In this document: positions 1-8,829 of the stretch, in pieces
Layout of the letters: the number at the start of each line of letters is the position of its first letter
Numbering within the stretch: position 1 is the first letter of the stretch
Assembly: GCF_023716485.1 (NCBI RefSeq)
Contig: NZ_CP092418.1
Span: 124,001-188,000, forward strand
Reading direction: 5' to 3'
Length of the DNA: 64,000 nt
From: Microbulbifer variabilis
Lineage (GTDB): Bacteria; Pseudomonadota; Gammaproteobacteria; Pseudomonadales; Cellvibrionaceae
Position numbers and translations under genes: made by a program
The notes under the pieces: model-generated
Seen by the model: the letters and a program-made list of their open reading frames with translations, nothing else
Databases searched by the model: none
What the model was told of the DNA's origin: nothing

Positions 1-1
1 T

Positions 2-193
2 GGAAGTTGGAGTATTACCAATATCTCTAAATCTATTGATCGGGTCCATTGGATAAAAGGTTGTAATTCTGGGCTCTCATGCGGTGTGACAGTCAGAGCT
101 TATTCATCCAACGAGGCACAGGCCTATATCCATTACAAGGATGGAAGTATCGAATATGTAACAGCCAACATGTGGTACGAAACTGGGCATTAA
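2..193 (+). CDS. 3' end of a truncated unknown protein
   Basis: The window opens inside a reading frame that stays open from base 2 to a TAA at 191-193, giving the last 63 residues of a protein. The fragment has two cysteines (CNSGLSCG) and many Ser, Tyr and Asn residues and ends WYETGH. That composition would suit a secreted or surface protein, but I do not recognise the family and the N-terminus is outside the window. A terminator hairpin follows directly, which supports a real gene end. Confidence 0.5.
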   Translation, partial: GSWSITNISKSIDRVHWIKGCNSGLSCGVTVRAYSSNEAQAYIHYKDGSIEYVTANMWYETGH

Positions 194-205
194 ATTAATA
201 CTACG

Positions 206-234
206 GCGCCGATTGTTCTATCGGCGCTTCTATT
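206..234 (+). terminator. Rho-independent terminator of the first gene
   Basis: GCGCCGAT pairs perfectly with ATCGGCGC across a 6-nt loop and is followed by a T-rich stretch (TTCTATTT). It lies 13 nt after the stop codon of the partial gene. Confidence 0.7.
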
Positions 235-330
235 TACCAGTGGACATCTACTTAATCAGATAATAGTCGCGTCGATTTTCTCACTTTAAATACGTGGCGA
301 ACCCTCTCATCATCGGCTTTTATTAAAGCC

Positions 331-1284
331 ATGGAATACAAGGACTATTACAAGATTCTCGGTCTGGAGCGGAATGCTGATCAGGCGGAGGTCAAGCGTG
401 CCTATCGAAAGTTGGCACGTAAATACCACCCCGATGTCAGTAGTGAGAAGGATGCCGAGGAGCGCTTTAAAGAGGTGAATGAGGCCTACGAAGTGCTTAA
501 GGATCCAGAGAAACGTGCGGCCTATGATCAGTTGGGTAGTGGCTTTCAGTCCGGCCAGGATTTCCGGCCGCCCCCTAATTGGGATCAGGGGTTTGAGTTT
601 CACGGTGGTGGTTATACCGATGCCGATAGTGAGGCTTTCAGCGATTTCTTTGAGAGCTTATTTGGGCGAGGCGGATTTAGTCAGGGCTATGGCGGCAGAC
701 AGAGGCGCCAGTACAGTGCTCAGGGGGAAAACACCTACGCGCGAATCGCCATAGATCTGGAAGACAGTTATCGCGGCAGCAGTCGGCAGATTACCCTTAA
801 ACACACGGTGTTGGGGGAGGATGGGCGCCCGCAACTGCAGGAGCGCACACTAAACGTCAAGATTCCAAAAGGGATTACTGAAGGTCAGCAAATTCGTCTG
901 GCCGGGCAGGGTGAAGCAGGCATTGGCGGCGGTAAACCCGGTGACCTTTATCTCGAGATCATTTTCAACTCTCATCGTCTCTATCATACCGAGGGCCCAA
1001 CGGTTTATCTGGACTTACCCATGGCCCCTTGGGAGATGGCCTTGGGGGCCAAAGTACAGGTACCAACACCGAGCGGGCCCCTGAAAGTTACCATCCCTGC
1101 CAATAGTGATAACGGCAAGAAGCTTCGCCTCAAGGGGCGGGGTATCCCTGCCAAACAACCTGGTGATATGTACATCGTGCTGCAGACAGTTACCCCCTCT
1201 GCCACTAGCGATGCTCAGCGCGAGGCCTATCGTCAATTCAGTAAGGCCTTTGACTTTAATCCGCGCCAATCCATGGGGAGCTGA
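331..1284 (+). CDS. cbpA: CbpA, DnaJ-class co-chaperone
   Basis: This is a 317-residue J-domain protein that stimulates DnaK (Hsp70) ATPase; CbpA of E. coli also binds curved DNA. The J domain spans about residues 1-70, with the HPD motif at 33-35. A Gly/Phe-rich linker (about 75-130) and two beta-rich substrate-binding domains (about 135-305) follow. No zinc-finger CxxCxGxG repeats are present, which separates CbpA from DnaJ. The length is normal for the family. The modulator cbpM follows after 2 nt, the standard pairing. The start is the only ATG before the conserved EYKDYYKIL. Confidence 0.95.
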   Translation: MEYKDYYKILGLERNADQAEVKRAYRKLARKYHPDVSSEKDAEERFKEVNEAYEVLKDPEKRAAYDQLGSGFQSGQDFRPPPNWDQGFEFHGGGYTDADSEAFSDFFESLFGRGGFSQGYGGRQRRQYSAQGENTYARIAIDLEDSYRGSSRQITLKHTVLGEDGRPQLQERTLNVKIPKGITEGQQIRLAGQGEAGIGGGKPGDLYLEIIFNSHRLYHTEGPTVYLDLPMAPWEMALGAKVQVPTPSGPLKVTIPANSDNGKKLRLKGRGIPAKQPGDMYIVLQTVTPSATSDAQREAYRQFSKAFDFNPRQSMGS

Positions 1285-1286
1285 TA

Positions 1287-1610
1287 ATGAGAGTTAGAAA
1301 GGCCGAACAGGTCACCGGTGTGCTGCTTGATGAAGAGAGTGAACTGAGTTTGAGCGAATTGTGTCGCGCCTGTGAGCTTCCTGCTGAACGTATATTGGCA
1401 CTGGTGGAGGAAGGTATTATCGAGCCACGTGCGCGCAAACCCCGCTGGCGCTTTAGTGGTATTTGCGTGCGCAGGGTTCGTCGTGTCTACACGCTGGAGC
1501 GGGATCTTGGAGTCAATCTTGCCGGTGCTGCGCTGGCGCTGGAATTACTCGAAGAGATAGAGCGGTTACAAGCACAGCTGGCGCGATTAGAACAGCGGCG
1601 AAAACGTTAG
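1287..1610 (+). CDS. cbpM: CbpM, chaperone modulator
   Basis: This 107-residue protein binds the J domain of CbpA and inhibits its co-chaperone and DNA-binding activity. The N-terminal half has a MerR-like helix-turn-helix look (LSELCRACELPAERILALVE). The C-terminal half is a helix rich in Leu, Glu and Arg that is probably a coiled coil. The gene begins 2 nt after cbpA, so the two are translationally coupled. It ends 3 nt before the convergent phosphodiesterase gene, leaving no room for a separate terminator. The assignment rests on size, position and the HTH pattern. Confidence 0.88.
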   Translation: MRVRKAEQVTGVLLDEESELSLSELCRACELPAERILALVEEGIIEPRARKPRWRFSGICVRRVRRVYTLERDLGVNLAGAALALELLEEIERLQAQLARLEQRRKR

Positions 1611-1613
1611 TGT

Positions 1614-2603
1614 TTATTCATGGCTGGCTTGTAACAGTGGACCAATGACTTCAATTTTCTCAATCCAGATAACACCGTTGTAATTCTTAGGCAGGAAATT
1701 TAAATCCTCTGGTCGGTAGATAGCGGTAAGGCCGCCCTTTTTATCTCGATGATCCAGCACTATGACTAAACTGCCGCTTTGGGCTACCCGGTCGATTAAT
1801 CGGTTCGGCCAGCCCCAGAGTGCCCAATGCCAGGTATTGGGTGCCATAACAATACTGTTGCGGCAAGCCTCGGGGATATAGCCGCTCCACCCAATCAGCA
1901 AATATCCCAGTGCACAATCTTTTGCGCTGTCCCTACTGAAGGCCAAAGCTTTGGGCCTTAACTCCCGTATTCTTGCGATTGGGAGGGGGCCGCCGTAGAC
2001 CATTAAGCGGGAATCGGAGAGTAGTTTGTGTTGGCGTAAATAGTTATTGAGTAGGTCTGCTTCATTGGGGTCATTACTTTTTATATTGATCAGGAATTGT
2101 CGATCTGGGAAGTGTTGCAGAACTTCTTTCAATGTGGGCAGTAGTCCAATGCCCTGGCCGCGAAAAGGGAAGCTTTTTCCGCCATCGAAGGTGTACCCAT
2201 AGCCGATATCGAGCTTCTTTAGGTCAGTGATGGCATGCTTCCGAGTGACGCCTCTTCCATTTGTACGGCAATCCAAAGTCCAGTCATGAAATACGGCAAA
2301 TTCGCCGTCGGTTGTGGGATGGATATCGAGTTCGACAATATCCGCGCCATGCGCAAATGCTGCTTCCATGGAGGGAATGGTGTTTTCAAGATAGCGGTGC
2401 TCAGGCTGGAATATGCGAATAGCCGTACAATCGTCACGCCCTAGATTATCGCGATTGTAGGTTTGGTAGACACCGCGATGGGAAATAAGAACGGGCTCGC
2501 CCTGGGGTGTTGGAGCCAACCAGGAAGCATTTAATAGGTAAATAGCTCCAAAGCCGAATAAAGAACCCAACATGCCAACTTTGGCAAAAAAGCTCCGCCT
2601 CAT
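1614..2603 (-). CDS. Glycerophosphodiester phosphodiesterase family protein
   Basis: GDPD enzymes hydrolyse glycerophosphodiesters to an alcohol and sn-glycerol-3-phosphate. The family motifs are clear: HRG at 42-44, ENT at 73-75, ELDIH at 91-95 with the acidic metal ligands, and VFHD with the catalytic His at 106. An N-terminal hydrophobic segment (about residues 8-26) behind MRR suggests a membrane anchor or signal peptide, so the TIM barrel probably lies in the periplasm. At 329 residues it is slightly long for a bacterial GDPD because of an insertion between HRG and ENT. It converges with cbpM. The substrate cannot be told from the sequence. Confidence 0.85.
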   Translation of the reverse strand: MRRSFFAKVGMLGSLFGFGAIYLLNASWLAPTPQGEPVLISHRGVYQTYNRDNLGRDDCTAIRIFQPEHRYLENTIPSMEAAFAHGADIVELDIHPTTDGEFAVFHDWTLDCRTNGRGVTRKHAITDLKKLDIGYGYTFDGGKSFPFRGQGIGLLPTLKEVLQHFPDRQFLINIKSNDPNEADLLNNYLRQHKLLSDSRLMVYGGPLPIARIRELRPKALAFSRDSAKDCALGYLLIGWSGYIPEACRNSIVMAPNTWHWALWGWPNRLIDRVAQSGSLVIVLDHRDKKGGLTAIYRPEDLNFLPKNYNGVIWIEKIEVIGPLLQASHE

Positions 2604-2708
2604 AAAAGCATCTCCGTCATTATTTCCCTTGAGGTGCTGCCAATACTAGCTGGCACTGGTCTGGAAGAACGGGCTTTTTGGGGGCAAATTATGGCGAATT
2701 CAGGCGGT

Positions 2709-2737
2709 AAACTTGGGGTGGTGTGAAGCCACCCCAA
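2709..2737 (-). terminator. Terminator hairpin after caxA
   Basis: CTTGGGGTGG pairs with CCACCCCAAG around a 7-nt loop, a 10-bp GC-rich stem just beyond the caxA stop codon. No strong U-run follows on either strand, so efficiency is uncertain. Confidence 0.6.
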
Positions 2738-2743
2738 GTACGG

Positions 2744-3724
2744 TCAAAGTGCGGCTTTAGTAATGGTGGTGATGAGGTAGCCAGTGTAGATAAGGTAAGC
2801 TGTCAAAAGAGCACCGCCTTCCCAGCGGTTGATTCGACCCTGGCCACGAAAGCCATAGGCGAAGACAAACAGGGCCAGGGTCAAGCCGATCACCATGGGC
2901 CAGTCTCTGGTGAGTACTTCCGGTGGCACACTGGACATGGGAGCGATAGTGCCGGCAATCCCCACCACGGCCAGCAGATTGAACATATTCGAACCCACCA
3001 CGTTGCCTATCGCAATATCGTGTTCGCCTTTGCGCGCGGCTACTATGGTGGCTGCCAGTTCTGGTAGAGAAGTACCGAGGGCGACAATAGTAAGGCCGAT
3101 AATCAGATCGCTAACGCCCAGCGATTCGGCGATGGTCACTGCGCCCCAAACCAACAACCGCGAGCTGACAATCAGAAGTACCAAGCCGGCGACTACCCAG
3201 AATAGAGCCCGGCCCAGGGGCATGGCGTGTTCTTCCAGCTCCTCAGCGACCTCACCTTCCAGATTATCGCCTTTGCCGCGCAGGGCGGAGAATACACTCC
3301 AACCGATCAAGCCGAAGAAACCCAGTAACAGAATGATCGATTCCCAGCGCTCCAGCTTGTCATTCCATAGGAAGGCGCCACTCAGAAGAGTGATGGCCAT
3401 TAATAGCGGTAGCTCTTTGCGCACAATTTTCGAATGTACGCTCAAGGGAATTATCAGGGCGCTGAGGCCAAGGATCAGGCCGGTATTGGTGATATTGGAA
3501 CCATAGGCGTTGCCCAGGGCCAGGCCGGGGCTGCCATCCAGCGCGGCAATGGCTGAAACTACCATCTCAGGGGCAGAAGTACCGAAACCGACAATCACCA
3601 TGCCGATCAACAGCGTGGGCATACCGGCGTGCTTGGCTGTGGCAGCGGCGCCTTCCACGAAGCGGTCAGCACTCCAGACCAGCACAATAAAGCCGGCGAT
3701 AATGGCGAGAGCGGCGAGAAGCAT
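2744..3724 (-). CDS. Calcium/sodium antiporter (YrbG/CaxA-like)
   Basis: This is a 326-residue inner-membrane cation/Ca2+ exchanger with about ten hydrophobic helices in two homologous halves. Each half carries the alpha-repeat signature that forms the ion site: GFGTSAPEMVVS near residue 47 and ALGTSLPELAATIV in the second half. A charged cytoplasmic loop (GEVAEELEEH) separates the halves, and the length is usual for YrbG. These proteins exchange Na+ for Ca2+, which suits a marine cell. The gene stands alone, with a hairpin after it and a divergent structured leader upstream. Confidence 0.9.
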   Translation of the reverse strand: MLLAALAIIAGFIVLVWSADRFVEGAAATAKHAGMPTLLIGMVIVGFGTSAPEMVVSAIAALDGSPGLALGNAYGSNITNTGLILGLSALIIPLSVHSKIVRKELPLLMAITLLSGAFLWNDKLERWESIILLLGFFGLIGWSVFSALRGKGDNLEGEVAEELEEHAMPLGRALFWVVAGLVLLIVSSRLLVWGAVTIAESLGVSDLIIGLTIVALGTSLPELAATIVAARKGEHDIAIGNVVGSNMFNLLAVVGIAGTIAPMSSVPPEVLTRDWPMVIGLTLALFVFAYGFRGQGRINRWEGGALLTAYLIYTGYLITTITKAAL

Positions 3725-3935
3725 AGGCAGTCCTCAAAAGATACAGGCGGATTGGGGCATGACCCGACAAACGGTCAGCGATTGTACCGGCTCTCGGCGT
3801 CACAATCAGTGAATTGCTGAGAAGGTAGGCGCGATATCTGTAAAAAATCGAAAGTGTCCCGCCAGTCAGATGGTTCCGCTGCCAGTGTGGGCTACAGTCA
3901 ATGCATGGCCCGGTAAATCTACGGGATGGCTGAGA

Positions 3936-4009
3936 GGCTCTGTGCCCCGGTGCGAAGCCCGCTCAGTTGGTGGAGATGTCGGGTATGTTTACGCGGGTCG
4001 CACAGAGCC
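3936..4009 (+). ncRNA. Structured 5' leader of the small lipoprotein gene
   Basis: GGCTCTGTGC (3936-3945) pairs perfectly with GCACAGAGCC (4000-4009). An inner CCCGC/GCGGG stem lies between, so about 74 nt would fold as a closed multi-stem element ending roughly 64 nt before the lipoprotein ATG. The layout resembles a riboswitch or cis-regulatory leader, but I cannot match it to a named class. The rest of the 348-nt caxA-lipoprotein gap shows nothing clear. Confidence 0.4.
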
Positions 4010-4072
4010 ATGGGCGGCGGATTCCGCGACATCCATGTCACCGGCCACTCGCCGGCTAGTTAGGAGGCCTAT

Positions 4073-4321
4073 ATGCAATTCAAAGCTTCAATCGGAATAC
4101 TGGCGGCTGCGCTGGTGCTGACCCTCTCCGCTTGTGAACAGAGGAAAAAGGAAGAGTCCATGGACAAAGGCGGTATGGGCACTGCTGAAACCGGGTGCTG
4201 CCAGCATGCAGAAAGTGCCTGCGCCGGGGATGTTACCAAATCCCAGTGCGACCAGATGAGCGGCAAGTTTCATAAAGAGCATATGTGCCGCACCGATACT
4301 GGCAAGTGCGCTCGTAAATAG
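4073..4321 (+). CDS. Small cysteine-rich lipoprotein
   Basis: This is an 82-residue protein with a signal peptide and the lipobox LSAC (Cys21 is the likely lipidated residue), so it should be membrane-anchored. The mature part is hydrophilic and has further cysteines (GCCQHAESAC, QCDQM, MCRTDTGKC), suggesting disulfides or metal binding. AGGAGG lies 7-8 nt before the ATG. I do not recognise the family. The long structured leader suggests regulated expression. An overlapping ORF from 3870 in another frame looks like a shadow. Confidence 0.7.
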   Translation: MQFKASIGILAAALVLTLSACEQRKKEESMDKGGMGTAETGCCQHAESACAGDVTKSQCDQMSGKFHKEHMCRTDTGKCARK

Positions 4322-4476
4322 CATCTGCTGCTGAGGGTGCGGTACAAACCTGTGCTGCGCCTCTCTTTCTCACCTGAATCGCTTATCTAGCGGTCTTTCT
4401 TACAATTCACGTGAATGCATAACCTCCTCATACTTAGTGACTGAATGCTGCCTTTGGGTACGTATTCCTGGCCCCT

Positions 4477-4505
4477 TGACATTAGTTACATCTGCAACTA
4501 ACTTC
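4477..4505 (+). promoter_or_regulatory. Putative hppD promoter with operator-like inverted repeat
   Basis: TTGACA (4477-4482) matches the sigma70 -35 box, and TAACTT about 16 nt later could be the -10. The spacer carries an inverted repeat, TTAGTT-8 nt-AACTAA (4482-4501), where a repressor could block polymerase. It lies 72 nt before the hppD start. The regulator is unknown. Confidence 0.4.
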
Positions 4506-4576
4506 CTTTGCGCTAGAAATTAACCAGCGCGCAGCCCCGATAAATGGCGCCGCGATGATAAGAGACGGAGGACTGC

Positions 4577-5656
4577 ATGGCCGACTTATTTGAGAACCCG
4601 ATGGGTTTGGATGGCTTCGAATTTGTAGAATTCACTGCGCCGGAGAAAGGCATTCTCGAGACTGTGTTTAGCGCCATGGGCTTTACTAAGGTGGCCAGCC
4701 ACCGCTCTAAAGCCGTGGAGTTGTGGCGCCAGGGTGATATCAACTTTGTCACCAACTACGAGCCCAACAGCCACGCCTATTACTACGCCCAGGAGCACGG
4801 TCCCTCCGCTTGTGGTCTGGCCTTCCGCGTAAAAGATGCCAAGTTCGCCTACGAAGAGGCCCTGCGCAAAGGTGCACAGCCTGTTCATGTGAATACCGGC
4901 CCGATGGAACTGCACCTGCCGGCAATCAAAGGTATTGGCGGTGCGACCCTGTACCTGATCGACCGCTACGAAGATGGTGAGTCTATCTACGATATCGACT
5001 TTATCTGGGAAGAGGGCGTTGACCGTCGTCCGGAAGGTTGCGGCTTCCACACTCTGGATCACCTCACCCACAATGTGTATCGCGGCCGCATGGATTACTG
5101 GGCCAAGTACTACGAAGATCTGTTTAATTTCCGCGAGATCCGTTACTTCGACATTAAAGGCGAATACACCGGCCTGCTGTCCAAGGCGATGACAGCACCG
5201 GATGGCAAGATCCGTATCCCGCTGAACGAAGAAGCAGCTGGTGGCGGTGGCCAGATCGAAGAGTTCCTGATGAAGTACAACGGCGAAGGTATCCAGCATA
5301 TCGCCTTTGCTTGTGATGACTTAATTGCCTGTTGGGATCGCCTGAAAGAACGCGGTATGGAGTTTATGACCCCGCCGCCGGACACTTACTACGAAATGCT
5401 GGAAGAGCGCCTGCCAGGACATGGCGAACCTACCGAGGAATTCCAGAGCCGCGGCATCCTGCTGGATGGCACCACTGAGGGCGGCCAGCCGCGTCTGCTG
5501 CTGCAAATTTTCTCTGCCAATATGCTCGGCCCGGTATTCTTCGAGTTTATCCAGCGCAAGGAAGACGAAGGGTTCGGCGAGGGCAACTTCAAAGCCCTGT
5601 TTGAATCCATTGAGCGTGACCAGCTCAAGCGTGGCGTCATTAAAGAAAAGGAATAA
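4577..5656 (+). CDS. hppD: 4-hydroxyphenylpyruvate dioxygenase
   Basis: This enzyme converts 4-hydroxyphenylpyruvate to homogentisate in tyrosine catabolism and, by auto-oxidation of the product, pyomelanin. The 359-residue chain has two VOC-fold halves. The Fe(II) ligands fit [11 protein letters not shown] (His near 164), [11 protein letters not shown] (His near 242) and FFEFIQR (Glu near 323). The C-terminal helix with EGFGEGNF is characteristic. GGAG lies a few nt before the ATG. It heads an operon with a VOC gene 15 nt downstream and an FAH-family gene. No homogentisate dioxygenase (hmgA) lies in this operon. Confidence 0.95.
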   Translation: MADLFENPMGLDGFEFVEFTAPEKGILETVFSAMGFTKVASHRSKAVELWRQGDINFVTNYEPNSHAYYYAQEHGPSACGLAFRVKDAKFAYEEALRKGAQPVHVNTGPMELHLPAIKGIGGATLYLIDRYEDGESIYDIDFIWEEGVDRRPEGCGFHTLDHLTHNVYRGRMDYWAKYYEDLFNFREIRYFDIKGEYTGLLSKAMTAPDGKIRIPLNEEAAGGGGQIEEFLMKYNGEGIQHIAFACDDLIACWDRLKERGMEFMTPPPDTYYEMLEERLPGHGEPTEEFQSRGILLDGTTEGGQPRLLLQIFSANMLGPVFFEFIQRKEDEGFGEGNFKALFESIERDQLKRGVIKEKE

Positions 5657-5671
5657 CAATCGGAGGCTTCT

Positions 5672-6232
5672 ATGGGCATTAAGCGCATTCACCACGTGGC
5701 GTATCGCTGCAGGGACGCTAAGGAGACGGTGGAATTTTACCGCGATCTTCTCGGCATGGACTTCCAGCTGGCCATTGCCGAAAACGAGGTACCCTCAACC
5801 GGTGAGCCGGACCCTTACATGCATGTCTTTATGGACGCGGGTATGGGGAATGTGCTTGCCTTCTTCGAAATCCCCAACTCCCCGGAGATGGGGCGCGATG
5901 AGAACACACCCAAATGGGTGCAGCATATCGCTTTCGAAGTGGAGTCCATGGAAGAAATGCTTGAGACCAAAGCGCGACTGGAAGCGGCCGGGGTCGACGT
6001 ACTCGGCCCTACCAATCACACGATTTTCCAGTCTATCTATTTCTTCGACCCCAACGGTCATCGCATTGAGCTGGCTGCCAATACCGCCAAGCCTGGTATG
6101 CACAAAGAGCTGAAGCGGGTTGCTGAGGATATGTTGGAAGAGTGGTCGCGTACTAAAAAAGCCCCAAGGCACGCCGCCTGGATGCACGGGGAAGAAGAAT
6201 TTGTGGAAAAAACTGAAGGGGAGGCACAGTGA
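5672..6232 (+). CDS. VOC-family (glyoxalase-like) protein
   Basis: This 186-residue protein has one vicinal-oxygen-chelate domain: IKRIHHVAYRCRD at the start (metal His), HVFMDAG in the middle, QHIAFEV, then FFDPNGHRIEL near residue 131. A basic and acidic tail (residues 145-186) extends past the fold. It lies 15 nt after hppD and overlaps the next gene by 4 nt (GTGA), so it belongs to the same transcript. A dioxygenase or isomerase role on the hppD product or a related aromatic is an inference from position only. Confidence 0.8.
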   Translation: MGIKRIHHVAYRCRDAKETVEFYRDLLGMDFQLAIAENEVPSTGEPDPYMHVFMDAGMGNVLAFFEIPNSPEMGRDENTPKWVQHIAFEVESMEEMLETKARLEAAGVDVLGPTNHTIFQSIYFFDPNGHRIELAANTAKPGMHKELKRVAEDMLEEWSRTKKAPRHAAWMHGEEEFVEKTEGEAQ

Positions 6233-7236
6233 AGTTAGCCAGCCTTAAATCCGGCCGCGATGGCCAACTGGTTGTTGTTAGCGATGATCTTACCCGTATG
6301 GTGCCAGCTGGCGATATTGCCCCCACCATGCAGAGTGCGTTGGACAATTGGGCATCAGTCAGTGGTGAGCTGGAGAAGCTGCACGAGCGTTTGCAAAACG
6401 GCGAGATTGCCGGTGAGCCATTCGAGCAGAGCCTGTGTGCATCGCCTCTACCGCGCGCCTATCACTGGGCCGATGGCAGTGCCTATGTGAACCATGTTGA
6501 GTTGGTGCGCAAGGCTCGCGGTGCCGAGGTGCCTGAGAGCTTTTATAGCGATCCGCTGATGTACCAGGGGGGCTCTGATACCTTCTTGGCCCCGCGCGAG
6601 CCGGTGACCATGCCGCAAAGTGAGGGCTTTGGTATCGATTTCGAGGCGGAAATCGCCGTAATCACCGACGATGTACCTATGGGAGTATCCTCCGAGGATG
6701 CGCTCTCCCATATCAAATTGGTAATGTTGGTGAATGACGTTTCCCTGCGTGGATTGATTCCTGCGGAGTTGGCTAAAGGTTTTGGTTTCTACCAGTCCAA
6801 ACCCTCTAGTGCTTTCTCACCAGTATGCGTGACTCCAGAGCAGCTGGGTGAAAACTGGCGTGAGGGCAAATTGCACCTGCCACTGGTCTCACAACTGAAC
6901 GGTGAGAAGTTTGGTGAGCCCAATGCTGGTGTGGATATGACCTTCCATTTTGGCCAGTTGATCGCCCATGCGGCGAAGACCCGCCCACTCTGTGCGGGTA
7001 CTATTATCGGTTCCGGTACCGTATCCAATAAGCTGGATGGCGGTCCCGGCAAACCGGTAGCAGAGGGTGGCGTTGGCTACAGCTGCATCGCTGAGATCCG
7101 CATGATCGAAACCATCCAGAATGGTTCGCCTAGTACACCGTTTATGGATTTCGGCAACACTATCGCTATCGAGATGTTCGATGGTGAAGGTCAGTCTATT
7201 TTTGGGCGTATCGAGCAGACAGTGGAGAAGGTTTAA
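6229..7236 (+). CDS. Fumarylacetoacetate hydrolase family protein
   Basis: FAH-family enzymes cleave C-C bonds of acylpyruvates; in tyrosine catabolism the substrate is 4-fumarylacetoacetate. The 335-residue chain has the metal-binding pattern FEAEIAVI near residue 143, the basic and aromatic segment KGFGFYQSKPSSAFSP, and TIIGSGTVSN. The GTG start overlaps the preceding stop as GTGA, indicating coupling. Together with hppD it marks the homogentisate route, although maiA and hmgA are absent here. A strong terminator follows. Confidence 0.85.
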   Translation: MKLASLKSGRDGQLVVVSDDLTRMVPAGDIAPTMQSALDNWASVSGELEKLHERLQNGEIAGEPFEQSLCASPLPRAYHWADGSAYVNHVELVRKARGAEVPESFYSDPLMYQGGSDTFLAPREPVTMPQSEGFGIDFEAEIAVITDDVPMGVSSEDALSHIKLVMLVNDVSLRGLIPAELAKGFGFYQSKPSSAFSPVCVTPEQLGENWREGKLHLPLVSQLNGEKFGEPNAGVDMTFHFGQLIAHAAKTRPLCAGTIIGSGTVSNKLDGGPGKPVAEGGVGYSCIAEIRMIETIQNGSPSTPFMDFGNTIAIEMFDGEGQSIFGRIEQTVEKV

Positions 7237-7265
7237 TATCACCTTCTTGCCACAGTCTATGTCGT

Positions 7266-7301
7266 AAAAAAGGGGCAACCGTTAGGTGCCCCTTTTTTAT
7301 T
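7266..7301. terminator. Bidirectional terminator between the FAH gene and the nitrilase
   Basis: AAAAAAGGGGCA pairs with TGCCCCTTTTTT, a 12-bp stem with an A-run on one side and a T-run on the other. It can serve both convergent genes. Confidence 0.9.
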
Positions 7302-7330
7302 TAGGCACCTTTTGTTTAGATTCCTTTTAT

Positions 7331-8188
7331 TTAGACCCCAAGCCGACGCATGGAAAGTAATGGCATTTGCCGCCGTATATTGGCCAACTTTTCAGCTTCT
7401 AATGTGGCAGTGATGACTGCTTCACCCTCGCCGGCTTCGGCCAGGATTTCACCCCAGGGATCAATAATCGCGGAATGTCCCCAGGTACGTCTTTTCTCCG
7501 AGTGGATCCCCCCCTGATTGGCGGCAATTACAAAGCAGCCGTTCTCAATCGCACGTGCTTGCAATAGGGTCATCCAGTGTGCCCGCCCTGTGGTGTGGGT
7601 AAATGCCGCAGGCACCAAAAAAATCTCAGCACCGGCTATGGCCAGCTGGCGGTAGAGTTCGGGAAAGCGCAGATCAAAACAGATACTGAGCCCCAGAGCC
7701 CCCCAGGGCGATGTCGCCACACAGGGCTCGTTGCCGGGTTCAATACTGGCGGATTCACGATAGCTGCCGGTAGCGTCCTCAACTTCCACATCAAATAAAT
7801 GTATTTTGTCGTAGCGAGCCAGCAAAGCGCCTTGATCGTCGAATAGCAGGCACGCTGAGCGGCTGCGCCTCCCCTCAGTAGGGCTACCGTCGGCTCGCTC
7901 CAGTAAGGGTATCGAGCCTGCGACCAGCCAGATACCCAGCTCCTCTGCCCAATTTGCAAGTGCGTGTTGAATGGGTTGTCTATCTGCATTGGCTTTACCA
8001 GAAATGCAAAAAGGTTCGGCCACGGAAAAACTACCTTTATCCGAGAAATGCGCAAAGTTTTCCGGCAGTAGTATCAGTTGCGCGCCGTGCCCGGCAGCTT
8101 CCACAAGTAGTTTGTAGGCCTGTGAGAGATTATTTGTAACGCTCTCGCCACTGACCATTTGCACTGCAGCAACACAAAGGCTTTTCAC
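7331..8188 (-). CDS. Carbon-nitrogen hydrolase (Nit1/omega-amidase-like)
   Basis: This 285-residue nitrilase-superfamily enzyme has the Glu-Lys-Cys triad: Glu43 in LLPENFAHF, Lys in YDKIHLFDVE, and Cys in LSICFDLRFPELYR. The length and the RFPELYR motif fit the Nit1 branch, whose members deaminate glutathione or hydrolyse omega-amides such as 2-oxoglutaramate. No signal peptide is visible, so it should be cytosolic. It is a single gene with a terminator shared with the FAH operon. The exact substrate is not determined. Confidence 0.85.
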   Translation of the reverse strand: MKSLCVAAVQMVSGESVTNNLSQAYKLLVEAAGHGAQLILLPENFAHFSDKGSFSVAEPFCISGKANADRQPIQHALANWAEELGIWLVAGSIPLLERADGSPTEGRRSRSACLLFDDQGALLARYDKIHLFDVEVEDATGSYRESASIEPGNEPCVATSPWGALGLSICFDLRFPELYRQLAIAGAEIFLVPAAFTHTTGRAHWMTLLQARAIENGCFVIAANQGGIHSEKRRTWGHSAIIDPWGEILAEAGEGEAVITATLEAEKLANIRRQMPLLSMRRLGV

Positions 8189-8829
8189 TACGGGTCTCCT
8201 TTTTCTCCAGTTTTATTGCGGAGTATTGATAAAGCTAAAACCTGATGATGAGAATGAAATGTAACAGAATGATAATTCTCACTTTGCTAGCCCCACTTAT
8301 CTTGAGGCGAACTTTGGATAGGGTGAACCCCATATTGGTTTAACAAGCTCTTTTTAGTGTAGGTCCAGTTTCGTAGGGGGATGGCTACTGAAATTTCTCA
8401 ATAGTTTTCTGCCAAAATTTCCCTCTCCATTTTTCTTTATACTTTTTAAGCAATTAAAAAACTGGGTGGTTTTGTATATGGTCTTAGCAGAAATGGTAAT
8501 TCCGAGGGAAAGCCCTACCAATTAAAATTTCAGCAGTAATTTTTAGACTCTTACTATCTATTTTTTTCGTGGTTGAACAAAAAAATACCACTATAGCCAA
8601 TAAAATTTGGCCAGCACCACTTAAAACCTCCCTTCAAAATAAGCATTTATGCGGCCTGGAAAAAGAGTGCCAGAGTCGATTTAAAAAGCTTTTCTATTTC
8701 CTGTTGGCGCTGAAACTTTTCTGCTTCAATGCCGGCCCAATCTGATAAGTGGCGTAGAAAAATTCCACTAAATTTTTAAAAGGGATTTTAAAAGCGCTTT
8801 TCTTGCCTAGTAGAAGTGAGAGAATAAAA
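8189..8829. other. AT-rich intergenic region
   Basis: These 641 nt between divergent genes hold no convincing coding frame on either strand and no clear RNA. The composition is much more AT-rich than the flanks. It presumably holds the promoters of the nitrilase and the YopT-like gene. Confidence 0.5.

Noticed and set aside
3870..4121. 83-residue frame over the structured leader
   Set aside because: It overlaps the RNA stems and the lipoprotein start and has no ribosome site.
4586..5299. 237-residue frame antisense to hppD
   Set aside because: It is fully overlapped by hppD, which has clear catalytic motifs; the antisense product has no recognisable domain.
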